Shown here piece by piece: positions 6,507 through 13,844 of a stretch of 20,827 nt of DNA. Below the pieces are notes generated by a model. It saw only the letters and a list, made by a program, of their open reading frames with translations. It was not told the DNA's origin and ran no database searches. Made by a program: the position numbers and the translations under genes. The DNA lies in assembly GCA_964195515.1 (NCBI GenBank), contig CAXMQO010000115.1:1-20827 (forward strand), in the 5' to 3' direction. Source of the stretch: JAHEEL01 sp964195515. Its GTDB lineage: Bacteria > Actinomycetota > Acidimicrobiia > Spongiisociales > UBA5794. Numbering within the stretch: position 1 is the first letter of the stretch; each line of letters opens with the position of its first letter.

Positions 6507-7346
6507 CTAGACGTCTTTGAGGAATCGCTCGATCTCGTCGACGAGTTCGCCCGTCCGTCCGGGATCCATATGCCGGTCGCTCTCGGCGACCTCGCGGACG
6601 TACTCGGAGAGGGCATCCGACTCTGCGACCGCCTCGTCAACCTGGAGGACGAACTCGGTCTCCAGGTCGCGGAGCTCATCACTATCGCCGTCGAATCCGA
6701 CGATCTCACCGGCCTTGCTGAGCAGCGCCCGCATCGCCATCGGATTCGGGCTCGCCGCGAGGTAGTGGGGCGTCGCCGCCCAGATGCTCGTGGCCGGGAT
6801 ACCGGCCTCCCTGCACGCTTCTCCGAGCACCGCAACGATCCCGGTTGGCCCCTCGTAGTCGGTCGGCGGCAATGTGGTTGCCTCAAGGAAGGAACGGTCG
6901 GTGGCGACGGCCGACAGCGGGACCGGTGCCGAGTGCGTGACGGATCCTATGTAGGCGCCGAGCATCGTGGCCGACTCGACACCGCTGTCCGCCAGAACTG
7001 CCGCGACAGTGCGGGCGAACGTCTTCCAGCGGAACGTGGGTTCGTCCCCGATGACGATGACGAGGTCACAGTCTTGGTCGGGGCGTTCGATCGCGTAGAA
7101 ACGTGTCTCGGGCCACGTCATCGCTTGGACGGAACCGTCTCGGACGGAGACGGTGGGGCGATGCTCCTGGAAGTCGAAGAACTCCTCCGATTCGATGATG
7201 GCGAAAGGGCGCCGGATGTCGCGACGGTCCAACAGATGGCGCAGGGCTCCGGAGGCGGCATCACATGCGTCGTTCCAGCCTTCGAACGCGAGAACCGCGC
7301 GTGGTCGGCGAAGGGAGGGTCTACCGAAGCGTCGTACGGGGTCCAC
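6507..7346 (-). CDS. PAC2 family protein (proteasome assembly chaperone 2-like)
   Basis: A GTG start at 7346 gives 279 residues. The N-terminal strand and loop AFEGWNDACDAA (about 20-31) is the hallmark of the PAC2/DUF75 fold, followed by the alternating strand-helix pattern with VIVIGDEP and SATMLGAYIG. A helical acidic C-terminal extension (about 215-279) is usual in actinobacterial members. Archaeal and eukaryotic relatives help to assemble the 20S proteasome; the job of the bacterial proteins is not settled and no proteasome genes are in this window. The start is supported by TAGCCT exactly 7 nt upstream. It is divergent from the hydrogenase operon, with 140 bases between the two start codons. 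Confidence 0.88.
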   Translation of the reverse strand: MDPVRRFGRPSLRRPRAVLAFEGWNDACDAASGALRHLLDRRDIRRPFAIIESEEFFDFQEHRPTVSVRDGSVQAMTWPETRFYAIERPDQDCDLVIVIGDEPTFRWKTFARTVAAVLADSGVESATMLGAYIGSVTHSAPVPLSAVATDRSFLEATTLPPTDYEGPTGIVAVLGEACREAGIPATSIWAATPHYLAASPNPMAMRALLSKAGEIVGFDGDSDELRDLETEFVLQVDEAVAESDALSEYVREVAESDRHMDPGRTGELVDEIERFLKDV

Positions 7347-7353
7347 GGCTGGA

Positions 7354-7359
7354 AGGCTA
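7354..7359 (-). promoter_or_regulatory. Leaderless-type -10 element for the PAC2 gene
   Basis: On the minus strand TAGCCT is followed by 7 nt and then the GTG at 7346. The same hexamer is found before the hydrogenase operon (7455-7460) and before the M23 peptidase gene (20111-20116). Confidence 0.5.
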
Positions 7360-7419
7360 TCGGGCCGACGCCGTAGCGCCCATCAAAGTGGCGATAGGGT
7401 CGAACGGCCCGCTGCCTGA

Positions 7420-7460
7420 GGCCTCCGGCCCTAGGCCGTGAACGGGATTGTTCGTAGCCT
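7420..7460 (+). promoter_or_regulatory. Candidate promoter and operator of the hydrogenase operon
   Basis: TAGCCT at 7455-7460 is a -10 candidate 27 bases before the GTG at 7487, leaving a leader of about 20 nt with AGGA at 7476-7479. An inverted repeat GGCCT (7420-7424) / AGGCC (7433-7437) covers the -35 position, whose hexamer TAGGCC lies 17 nt before the -10 and is poor. A weak -35 overlapped by a palindrome would fit a regulated promoter. The regulator is unknown. Confidence 0.35.
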
Positions 7461-7486
7461 GTGTCGGAGTAACCCAGGATGGAGCC

Positions 7487-8635
7487 GTGACAGAACTACT
7501 CGTCATTGACCGCGAGGGCGTTGACGCCCTCATCAGTGCACTTATCGAGCGGGGCTACGAGGTCGTCGGACCGACCGTTCGTGGCCAGACGATCCTGTAC
7601 GACACGATCACATCGACCGGTGATCTGCCGGTCGGTCTTCGCGATCGGCAAGAGGCAGGGACGTACCGTCTCGAGGAACGAGATGACGAGGCGCTCTTCG
7701 GATACGTCGTCGGGCCGCAATCATGGAAGCGCTTCCTCACACCACCAGGAACGGTGTTTTGGAAGGGACTTCGTACCGAAGACGGATTCGAGACGATCGA
7801 ACACGAGGAGGCGCCAAGGTATGCCTTCTTCGGTGCACGACCGTGCGAGGTCGCGGCCATGAAGATCCAAGACGACGTGTATCTCCCGGTCGAGGACGGC
7901 ATCTACACCGAGCGGCGGAGGCGTTCGTTCACCGTGGCTGTGAACTGCACCGAACCCGCGGCGACCTGTTTCTGCGCGTCGCTCGGGACCGGTCCGGACG
8001 TCACCGAAGGTTATGACATCGCCCTCACCGAAGTCCTGGGCAAGAAGCAGCACTACTTCCTCGCCGAGGCGGGGACCGATGAGGGCAGAGAGGTGCTCGC
8101 CACGCTGGCGGCCCGCGATGCTCGCGACGAGGAGGTGGTGAAGGCGCGTCGAATGGTGGTCCGTGCCGCAGAGCACATGGGTCGTTCGCTCGACACGGAC
8201 GGTCTCAAAGAACTCCTCTACGCGAATGTGGCAAATCCGTACTGGGCCGAGATCGGCGATCGGTGCCTGCTCTGTACGAACTGCACGATGGTCTGCCCCA
8301 CCTGCTTCTGTTCCACGGTCGAGGATCGCCAATCGCTTGACGGATCGAGCGCAGAGCGGGCCCGGACGTGGGATTCGTGCTTCACGCTCGACTTCTCGTA
8401 CATCCACGGAGGGCCGGTTCGCTCGTCTGCGTCTTCTCGCTACCGCCAGTGGCTGACTCACAAGCTGGCGTCGTGGCAGGACCAATTCGGTTCGATCGGG
8501 TGTGTCGGATGCGGCCGCTGTATCGCCTGGTGTCCGGTCGGCATCGATATCACGAGAGAAGTCACGGCGATCCGGGAACGCGACGTGCGCCGGGTTGAGG
8601 TTGGAGTTCCCGCTGTCAAGGAGGTAGTCGAATGA
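7487..8635 (+). CDS. hyhB: Group 3b [NiFe] hydrogenase beta subunit (iron-sulfur electron transfer protein)
   Basis: The 382-residue protein is the Fe-S subunit that passes electrons between the flavin subunit and the hydrogenase core. The N-terminal domain (about 1-240) contains ARPCEVAAMKIQDD (C120) and NCTEPAATCFC (C154, C161, C163). The C-terminal part has two ferredoxin-like 4Fe-4S motifs: CLLCTNCTMVC (C260, C263, C266, C270) and CVGCGRCIAWC (C339, C342, C345, C349). This domain order fits the sulfhydrogenase beta family. The GTG at 7487 was chosen because AGGA lies 7 nt before it and the conserved start TELLVIDRE follows; a TTG at 7448 would add 13 residues without a site. It is the first gene of the operon and overlaps the next by 4 bases. 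Anaerobic sulfite reductase subunit A is a relative, but the gene context decides. Confidence 0.9.
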   Translation: MTELLVIDREGVDALISALIERGYEVVGPTVRGQTILYDTITSTGDLPVGLRDRQEAGTYRLEERDDEALFGYVVGPQSWKRFLTPPGTVFWKGLRTEDGFETIEHEEAPRYAFFGARPCEVAAMKIQDDVYLPVEDGIYTERRRRSFTVAVNCTEPAATCFCASLGTGPDVTEGYDIALTEVLGKKQHYFLAEAGTDEGREVLATLAARDARDEEVVKARRMVVRAAEHMGRSLDTDGLKELLYANVANPYWAEIGDRCLLCTNCTMVCPTCFCSTVEDRQSLDGSSAERARTWDSCFTLDFSYIHGGPVRSSASSRYRQWLTHKLASWQDQFGSIGCVGCGRCIAWCPVGIDITREVTAIRERDVRRVEVGVPAVKEVVE

Positions 8636-9093
8636 GTGAAGTGCTCGACCTGCTCGTTGACCATCCCTTCTTTGCAGGGATGACCGATGAACAGATCCGG
8701 GTCGTCGCCGAGACGGGTACCGTCGTCTCCTTCAAAGGCGGAGAAACGATCTTCTCCGAAGGCGGCACCGCGAATGCGTGTCTGCTCATCCTCGACGGTG
8801 ACGTTGCCCTCGAACTCGATACGCCGGGACACGGTGAGCAGGTGATGCAGACCCTGCATGCCGGGGATCTTCTCGGATGGTCGTGGTTGTACCCGCCGTA
8901 CCGGTGGAGCTACGACGCTCACGTCCACAGCGATACGGAGGCTATTCGCTTCGACGGTCCCGCACTGAAGCAGGTCGCCGAGGTCGATCCCGTCCTCGGA
9001 TACGAATTGATGAAGCGTTTCACGGAGATGCTCGTCAACCGCATGCAATCGATAAGGATTCAGTTACTCGATGTCTACTCAACTCCTCGCTGA
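8632..9093 (+). CDS. Stand-alone cyclic nucleotide-binding domain protein (Crp/Fnr-like effector domain) in the hydrogenase operon
   Basis: These 153 residues form one beta-roll domain. It starts with the helix LDLLVDHPFFAGMTDEQI, continues through FKGGETIFSEGGTANACLLILDGDVAL, then AGDLLGWSWLYPPYRWSYDAHV, and ends in a helix, FTEMLVNRMQSIRIQLLDVY. It stops where Crp/Fnr proteins would begin their DNA-binding domain, so it cannot be an ordinary transcription factor. In the ligand cassette the usual GE pair after the loop is replaced by GW (residues 82-83), though an arginine remains (R91); cAMP binding is therefore doubtful. There is no Fnr-type cysteine cluster. It overlaps the beta gene by 4 bases and the gamma gene by 23 bases, so it is made together with the enzyme. 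An allosteric or redox-sensing accessory subunit is the likeliest role, by inference only. Confidence 0.88.
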   Translation: MSEVLDLLVDHPFFAGMTDEQIRVVAETGTVVSFKGGETIFSEGGTANACLLILDGDVALELDTPGHGEQVMQTLHAGDLLGWSWLYPPYRWSYDAHVHSDTEAIRFDGPALKQVAEVDPVLGYELMKRFTEMLVNRMQSIRIQLLDVYSTPR

Positions 9094-9919
9094 GCCGATC
9101 GCCCGTCCGATGCACCCGGTTCCCTGCCGGGTCCGGTCGGTCGTGCGCGAACTCGAAGACACCTTCACACTCGAACTCGATCCTCCCGGTGGCGATTGGG
9201 GCTTCGCTCCCGGTCAGTTCACGATGCTCTACGCATTCGGGGTCGGTGAGGTGCCGATCTCGATCAGTGGAGATCCGAACGATCCGAGCCGGCTCGTTCA
9301 GACGATCCGCGCGGTCGGACCCGTGACTGATGCGCTGACCTCGGTATCACCGGGAGACGTCGTCGGCGTGCGAGGTCCATTCGGATCAGCGTGGCCGACC
9401 GAAGTCGCCGAAGGTCACGACCTGCTCATCATCACCGGCGGGATAGGACTCGCGCCGCTTCGGCCGGCGATCCTCCACGTGCTCGCAAATCGAGATCGAT
9501 ACAGCAACGTCACCCTGATGTATGGCGCCCGGTCGCCAGGAGAGCTTCTCTTCACCGATGAGCTTCAGGAGTGGCGAAGTCGTTTCGACTTCGAGGTGTT
9601 GATCACCGTTGACCATGGCGATCGGGTGTGGAGGGGTCCGGTCGGGGTAGTGACCACCCTGATCGGAAGAGCTTCGTTTGATCCTCAAACGGCCGTGGCA
9701 TTCATCTGTGGCCCGGAGATCATGATGCGATTCACGATCCAGGGATTGCAGGGCAAGGGCGTCACCAGCGACCGTCTGTACACGTCGATGGAGAGAAACA
9801 TGAAATGCGGGATCGGCCTCTGCGGCCATTGTCAGATCGGGCCATTCTTCGTTTGCAGGGAAGGTCCTGTGTTCAGCTGTGCCGAGATGACCGACGTGTG
9901 CTGGACCAAGGAGATGTGA
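9071..9919 (+). CDS. hyhG: Group 3b [NiFe] hydrogenase gamma subunit (FAD/NAD(P)-binding, 2Fe-2S)
   Basis: The 282-residue protein has the ferredoxin-NADP reductase-like layout of the sulfhydrogenase gamma and PyrK families. A flavin-binding barrel runs over about 15-105, with APGQF at 46-50 and VPISIS at 61-66 in place of RxYS. The nucleotide-binding domain has the loop GGIGLAPLR at 123-131 and FICGPEIMM at 211-219. A C-terminal 2Fe-2S motif follows: C246, C251, C254 and C262, with a further C270. It should exchange electrons with NAD(P)H; sequence alone does not show whether NADH or NADPH is preferred. The gene overlaps the preceding one by 23 bases and is one base from the small-subunit gene. 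A stand-alone dihydroorotate dehydrogenase electron subunit is ruled out by context. Confidence 0.93.
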   Translation: MSTQLLAEPIARPMHPVPCRVRSVVRELEDTFTLELDPPGGDWGFAPGQFTMLYAFGVGEVPISISGDPNDPSRLVQTIRAVGPVTDALTSVSPGDVVGVRGPFGSAWPTEVAEGHDLLIITGGIGLAPLRPAILHVLANRDRYSNVTLMYGARSPGELLFTDELQEWRSRFDFEVLITVDHGDRVWRGPVGVVTTLIGRASFDPQTAVAFICGPEIMMRFTIQGLQGKGVTSDRLYTSMERNMKCGIGLCGHCQIGPFFVCREGPVFSCAEMTDVCWTKEM

Positions 9920-9920
9920 C

Positions 9921-10715
9921 GTGGCGCTTCCCACCCTTGCCGTTCATAAATTCGCCTCGTGCGACGGCTGCCAGCTGAGCCTTCTCGACCTCGAGGACGA
10001 ACTCCTCGCTGTCGCAGGGGTAGTGCAGATCGCCAACTTCATGGAGGCCTCACGTGAGGTGCTCCCGCCGCCCTACGACGTCACGCTCGTCGAGGGTTCG
10101 ATTACCAGCGCTCACGACGCGGCCCGGATCAAGCAAATTCGCAAAGAAACGACCGTGCTCATCACGATCGGGGCGTGTGCGACTGCGGGAGGGATCCAGG
10201 CCCTGCGAAACTGGAAAGACGTCGACGACTTCAGTCGCTACGTCTACGCCCACCCCGAGTACCTCGACACACTGCAGACGTCGACGCCGGTCGCCGACCA
10301 CGTTCCGGTCGACTTCGAACTGCGCGGTTGCCCGATCTCGAAACACCAGTTACTCGAAGTTCTGGTGGCCTTCCTCCAGGGGCGGCGGCCGAATATCCCG
10401 ACATACAGCGTGTGTGTCGAGTGCAAGCTGAAGGGCAATCCGTGCGTGATGGTGTCGCATGGGAGGCCGTGTCTCGGTCCCGTGACCCAGGCCGGTTGCA
10501 ATGCCCTGTGCCCGACCTACGACCGGGGTTGCTACGGATGCTTCGGGCCGATGGAGAGCCCGAACACGGCATCGCTCGCCGATCAGTGGAAGGTGATGGG
10601 CGCCTCCGACAAAGACCTCGTCGACGCATTCCGGAGCTTCAACGCCTGGTCTGAGGCGTTCCGCGTCGAGAGCGATCGTCGGGAAACGTCGATTGAGATC
10701 GGAGGCGTGCGATGA
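9921..10715 (+). CDS. hyhS: Group 3b [NiFe] hydrogenase small (delta) subunit
   Basis: The GTG at 9921 begins a 264-residue small subunit. Ligands of the proximal 4Fe-4S cluster are visible: SCDGCQ (C14, C17), GACATAGG (C86) and RGCPIS (C137). A cysteine-rich C-terminal region (C165, C168, C175, C184, C193, C197, C204, C207) should hold two further clusters, giving the usual relay. No twin-arginine signal peptide is present, so the enzyme is cytoplasmic, in keeping with group 3. It starts one base after the gamma stop and overlaps the large-subunit gene by 4 bases. The sequence also resembles F420-non-reducing hydrogenase small subunits, but the flanking beta and gamma genes point to group 3b. 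Confidence 0.95.
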   Translation: MALPTLAVHKFASCDGCQLSLLDLEDELLAVAGVVQIANFMEASREVLPPPYDVTLVEGSITSAHDAARIKQIRKETTVLITIGACATAGGIQALRNWKDVDDFSRYVYAHPEYLDTLQTSTPVADHVPVDFELRGCPISKHQLLEVLVAFLQGRRPNIPTYSVCVECKLKGNPCVMVSHGRPCLGPVTQAGCNALCPTYDRGCYGCFGPMESPNTASLADQWKVMGASDKDLVDAFRSFNAWSEAFRVESDRRETSIEIGGVR

Positions 10716-12004
10716 CGAACGCCAGAGAGATCTCGGTCGAGTACCTGGCCAGGGTCGAAGGCGAAGGGTCGATGCGGGTGAAGGTCGTCGACGACCAGAT
10801 CGAGCACGTCGAGTTCTCGATCTTCGAACCGCCCCGGTTCTTCGAGGCGTTCCTGCGCGGCCGTCCGCACACGGACGCTCCCGACATCACCGCCCGAATC
10901 TGCGGTATCTGTCCCATCGCCTATCAGATGAGCTCCGTTCATGCAATGGAGAACGCCTTCGGGGTAACCGTCGACGGTCCGTTGCGCGAGTTGCGCCGCC
11001 TGATCTACTGCGGTGAGTGGATCGAGAGCCATGCCCTACACATCTACTTGCTCCACGCCCCCGACTTCCTCGGATACGAGAGCGGCATTCACATGGCGGC
11101 GGACCATCGCGAGGTCGTCGAACAGGGTCTCCGTCTCAAGAAGGCAGGAAACTCGATCGTCGGGCTCGTCGGCGGGCGCGAGATTCACCCGATCAACGTA
11201 AGGGTCGGTGGCTTCTACCGGGTTCCCACGAAGCGAGAACTCGAGGCGCTCATCCCCGAACTCGAATGGGCGAAGGATGCGGCGGTTGCGACAGTCCGCT
11301 TGGTGAGCGGCTTCACATTCCCCGACGCCGACCTGGACTATGAGTTTGTTTCGTTGAGCCACCCCGATGAGTATCCGTTCAACGAGGGTCGGATCGTGTC
11401 GAGCAAGGGTCTCGACCTGTCGATTCCCGAATACAACGACTACTTCCTAGAAGAGCACGTTGAACGATCAAACGCCCTGCACTCGCAGATTCGTGAGCGC
11501 GGTGCCTATCACGTCGGGCCGCTCGCCCGATACAACCTCAACTTCGAGAAGCTCACGCAACTCGATCAGGAACTCGCCCACGAAGTGGGACTCGGTGCGG
11601 TGGTCACGAACCCGTTCAAGAGCATCATCGTGCGCGCGATTGAAACCCTGTATGCGGTCGAAGAGGCGCTCCGGATCATTGATGAGTACGTCGAGCCTTC
11701 GGAGCCGTACGTTGCCTACACGGCGACGGAGGGCGAAGGGCACGGCGCCTCCGAAGCGCCCCGCGGGTTGCTCTATCACCGGTATCGGATTCATGACGAT
11801 GGTCGTATCGCAGACGCACAGATCGTCCCACCAACGTCGCAGAACCAACTGACGATCGAAAGGGATCTCCGGTTCGTGCTTGAAGAGCACCTCGATTTGC
11901 CGGATGACAAGTTGTCGTGGGTCCTCGAGCAGTCGATCCGCAACTACGACCCGTGTATCTCGTGTGCGACTCACTTCCTCGATCTGACGGTGGAGCGTGG
12001 CTGA
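10712..12004 (+). CDS. hyhL: Group 3b [NiFe] hydrogenase large (alpha) catalytic subunit
   Basis: The 430-residue protein binds the NiFe(CN)2CO centre through four cysteines: RICGICPIAYQ near the N terminus (C64, C67) and DPCISCATH near the C terminus (C415, C418). RVEGEGSM at 14-21 supplies the conserved glutamate region. After H421 there is a nine-residue tail (422-430), the usual cleavage peptide removed by the maturation endopeptidase, which is encoded next and overlaps by 8 bases. All metal ligands are present, so the enzyme should be active if the Hyp maturation proteins, absent here, are encoded elsewhere. The motifs and the partner subunits place it in group 3b, the bidirectional NAD(P)-linked sulfhydrogenases; group 3d is unlikely because no HoxF or HoxU is present. 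Confidence 0.96.
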   Translation: MTNAREISVEYLARVEGEGSMRVKVVDDQIEHVEFSIFEPPRFFEAFLRGRPHTDAPDITARICGICPIAYQMSSVHAMENAFGVTVDGPLRELRRLIYCGEWIESHALHIYLLHAPDFLGYESGIHMAADHREVVEQGLRLKKAGNSIVGLVGGREIHPINVRVGGFYRVPTKRELEALIPELEWAKDAAVATVRLVSGFTFPDADLDYEFVSLSHPDEYPFNEGRIVSSKGLDLSIPEYNDYFLEEHVERSNALHSQIRERGAYHVGPLARYNLNFEKLTQLDQELAHEVGLGAVVTNPFKSIIVRAIETLYAVEEALRIIDEYVEPSEPYVAYTATEGEGHGASEAPRGLLYHRYRIHDDGRIADAQIVPPTSQNQLTIERDLRFVLEEHLDLPDDKLSWVLEQSIRNYDPCISCATHFLDLTVERG

Positions 12005-12458
12005 CGTTGTCGTGATAGGGGTCGGCAATCGAGTGATGGGGGACGACGCCGTGGGCCCGGTCGTGATCGACCGTCTCGTCGGACGGGTTCCGGATACGGT
12101 TGTCTTGGTCGAATCGGTCGGGGACGCCACACACCTTCTCGACACATGGCGCGACGCCAGGCTGGCCGTCGTCGTCGACGCCGTGGTCTCGGGTGGCGTT
12201 CCCGGCGCGGTTCACCGCATCGACGGACTAGTGGGGTTTCCCGCGTCGTGGCGATCGGCGTCGACCCACCTCGTCGGCGTCGCTGAAGCTATCGGCCTGG
12301 GTGACGCCCTCGACATGTTGCCCGACGAGCTGGTTGTCTACGGAATCGAGATCGGCAAGGTCGAGCCGGGCGTGACGCTGAGCCCAGAAGTCGGTGCAGC
12401 GGCCGATCGCGTCGCAGAGATGATCGGCGCAGAGATGGCAGGAGTGTCTGGTTCGTAG
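11997..12458 (+). CDS. Hydrogenase maturation endopeptidase (HyaD/HybD/FrxA-type)
   Basis: The GTG start at 11997 gives 153 residues. The protein opens with VVVIGVGNRVMGDDAVGP, the hallmark of the M52 peptidases that remove the C-terminal tail of the large subunit once nickel is inserted. By comparison with HybD, the nickel-sensing ligands would be an acidic residue in GDD (D16/D17, where E. coli HybD has Glu), D61 in VVVDAVV and H91 in STHLVG. YGIEIGKVEPG at about 115-125 is also family-like. It overlaps the large-subunit gene by 8 bases, so it is most likely the dedicated protease of this enzyme. It is the last gene of the operon; no hairpin follows in the 33 bases before the convergent gene. 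Confidence 0.92.
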   Translation: MADVVVIGVGNRVMGDDAVGPVVIDRLVGRVPDTVVLVESVGDATHLLDTWRDARLAVVVDAVVSGGVPGAVHRIDGLVGFPASWRSASTHLVGVAEAIGLGDALDMLPDELVVYGIEIGKVEPGVTLSPEVGAAADRVAEMIGAEMAGVSGS

Positions 12459-12491
12459 CACACTGCTGCCTGTCTCCTATCCCCCTCTTGA

Positions 12492-13811
12492 TCAAACAGC
12501 GAGCGCAGCCAGGACATCCTCCACCCCACCGCCGACCACGACGATGGGTTGGATACCGCCCGTCTCCAGGTAGCGCACGGCCATCTGCGACCGGTAGCCG
12601 CCCCCGCAGATGACCCACACCGGGGAGTTCGCGTCGAGAGCGTCGGGGAGGCCATCGCGAAGGTCTGGTAGGTAGGTATGAATCGAGTGTTGGATCGACG
12701 CGGCGGCCCACTCCCCAGGCGCTCGGACGTCGAGTATCTGGGGCGAGGTGTATCGAAGTGCCGCCTCCAGATCGGCTATCGATGCGAGCCGGTAGCTCCC
12801 GGGTTGTTCGATTGCAGCGATATCGGTGACGACACCGATGACGCGGTCGTAGCCGACGCGAGCCAACTGGGTCACCGCATCCGCGACGTCCTGCTCTGCA
12901 GTGGCGACGAGCACGATCGGCTCGTTGAACGGTATGAGCCACCCGGCCCACACTCCCATCTGATCCTCGAGTTCAAGCCCGTACGAACCGGGCAGGTGTC
13001 CGGCCGCATAGTCGGCATGGGGCCGCATATCGAGGATGTGGGCATCATCCGTCACCTCTTCGACGCTCAGAAGCGGAACAGGGGATGCCAGGATCGGGTC
13101 CGGTCCGGCAAGATTGATCGACGCCATGTGTGCGTAGTAGTCCGGATACGGCTGAAGATCGGCGAGGGCTTCGATAACGAACGTTTCCTCCGTCGCATGA
13201 CCTAGCACCGGGTTCGACCGCTTCTCGGAACCGATCGACGACGTAGAGGCTTCTGCGACGGATGCCGTGCAGAAAGAGCCTGCCCCATGTGTGGGATAGA
13301 GGGCGACATGGTCCGGTAGTGATGCGAGGCGGGTGACCGATCCGTACTGCAGCCGAGCGAGTTGGTCGGCGCGGTCCATGCCGAGAAGATCGGTGCGTCC
13401 CGCCGATCCGACGAGGAGACTGCCGCCGGAGAACAGAGCGACGGCTTCGTCGTCAACGAGCACGAGATAGCTCACATGCTCCGGTGTGTGGCCCGGCGTG
13501 TGGATCGGACGAACGGCGAACGTACCGGCGTCGAGATCCTCGTGGTGGAAGGCCGGCCGGTGGCTGAACGCAACCCCCGCAGATGCCGGGATGACGAGTT
13601 CGGCACCGGTCGTTGCGGCGACAGCTCGCCCGCCGGACACGTAGTCGTTGTGGAGGTGGGTCTCGAGTACGAATCGTGTATCGAGATGGGCGACAGTCTC
13701 GACGAATCTATCTACGTCACGCTGCGGATCGACGATCAACCCGATGCCGTGATGTTCAAAGATGTACGTGGAATCTCCGAGACCGGGCGTGGGGACGATT
13801 GTGACGTTCAT
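12492..13811 (-). CDS. CstB-like metallo-beta-lactamase fold / double rhodanese protein (persulfide metabolism)
   Basis: The 439-residue protein joins an MBL-fold domain (about 1-240) to two rhodanese-like domains (about 248-340 and 345-435), the architecture of CstB-type multidomain persulfide dioxygenase/sulfurtransferases. Seen motifs are THLHNDYVSGG (H52, H54, D56, Y57), TPGHTPEH (H108), LFSGGSLLVGSAGRTDL and YPTHGAGSFC (H175). In ETHE1 and CstB the third motif has FTGD or FSGD, whose Asp is an iron ligand; here that position is G130, and the H after D56 is Tyr. The last domain keeps the sulfurtransferase loop CGGGYRS (C402), while the middle one has no cysteine at the matching site and is probably structural. 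The metal site may thus be altered or inactive. It starts 33 bases after copA and may share its transcript, and it converges on the hydrogenase operon. Confidence 0.85.
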   Translation of the reverse strand: MNVTIVPTPGLGDSTYIFEHHGIGLIVDPQRDVDRFVETVAHLDTRFVLETHLHNDYVSGGRAVAATTGAELVIPASAGVAFSHRPAFHHEDLDAGTFAVRPIHTPGHTPEHVSYLVLVDDEAVALFSGGSLLVGSAGRTDLLGMDRADQLARLQYGSVTRLASLPDHVALYPTHGAGSFCTASVAEASTSSIGSEKRSNPVLGHATEETFVIEALADLQPYPDYYAHMASINLAGPDPILASPVPLLSVEEVTDDAHILDMRPHADYAAGHLPGSYGLELEDQMGVWAGWLIPFNEPIVLVATAEQDVADAVTQLARVGYDRVIGVVTDIAAIEQPGSYRLASIADLEAALRYTSPQILDVRAPGEWAAASIQHSIHTYLPDLRDGLPDALDANSPVWVICGGGYRSQMAVRYLETGGIQPIVVVGGGVEDVLAALAV

Positions 13812-13844
13812 GAAAGGTGCAGGTCGTAGCAGGTTGAGCGTCGT

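Noticed and set aside
6447..7376. A 309-codon plus-strand frame
   Set aside because: Antisense to the PAC2 gene with a shadow-like composition and no ribosome-binding site.
7448..7486. A longer start (TTG at 7448) for the hydrogenase beta subunit
   Set aside because: The extra 13 residues are not family-like, and the GTG at 7487 has AGGA at the right distance.
8632..9093. Transcription regulator of the Crp/Fnr family
   Set aside because: The protein ends after the connecting helix and has no helix-turn-helix, and the next gene in the overlapping frame is the gamma subunit, so the missing domain is not due to an evident frameshift.
12459..12491. Terminator between the convergent hydrogenase and CstB-like genes
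   Set aside because: No inverted repeat could be found in these 33 bases, only a pyrimidine-rich stretch.
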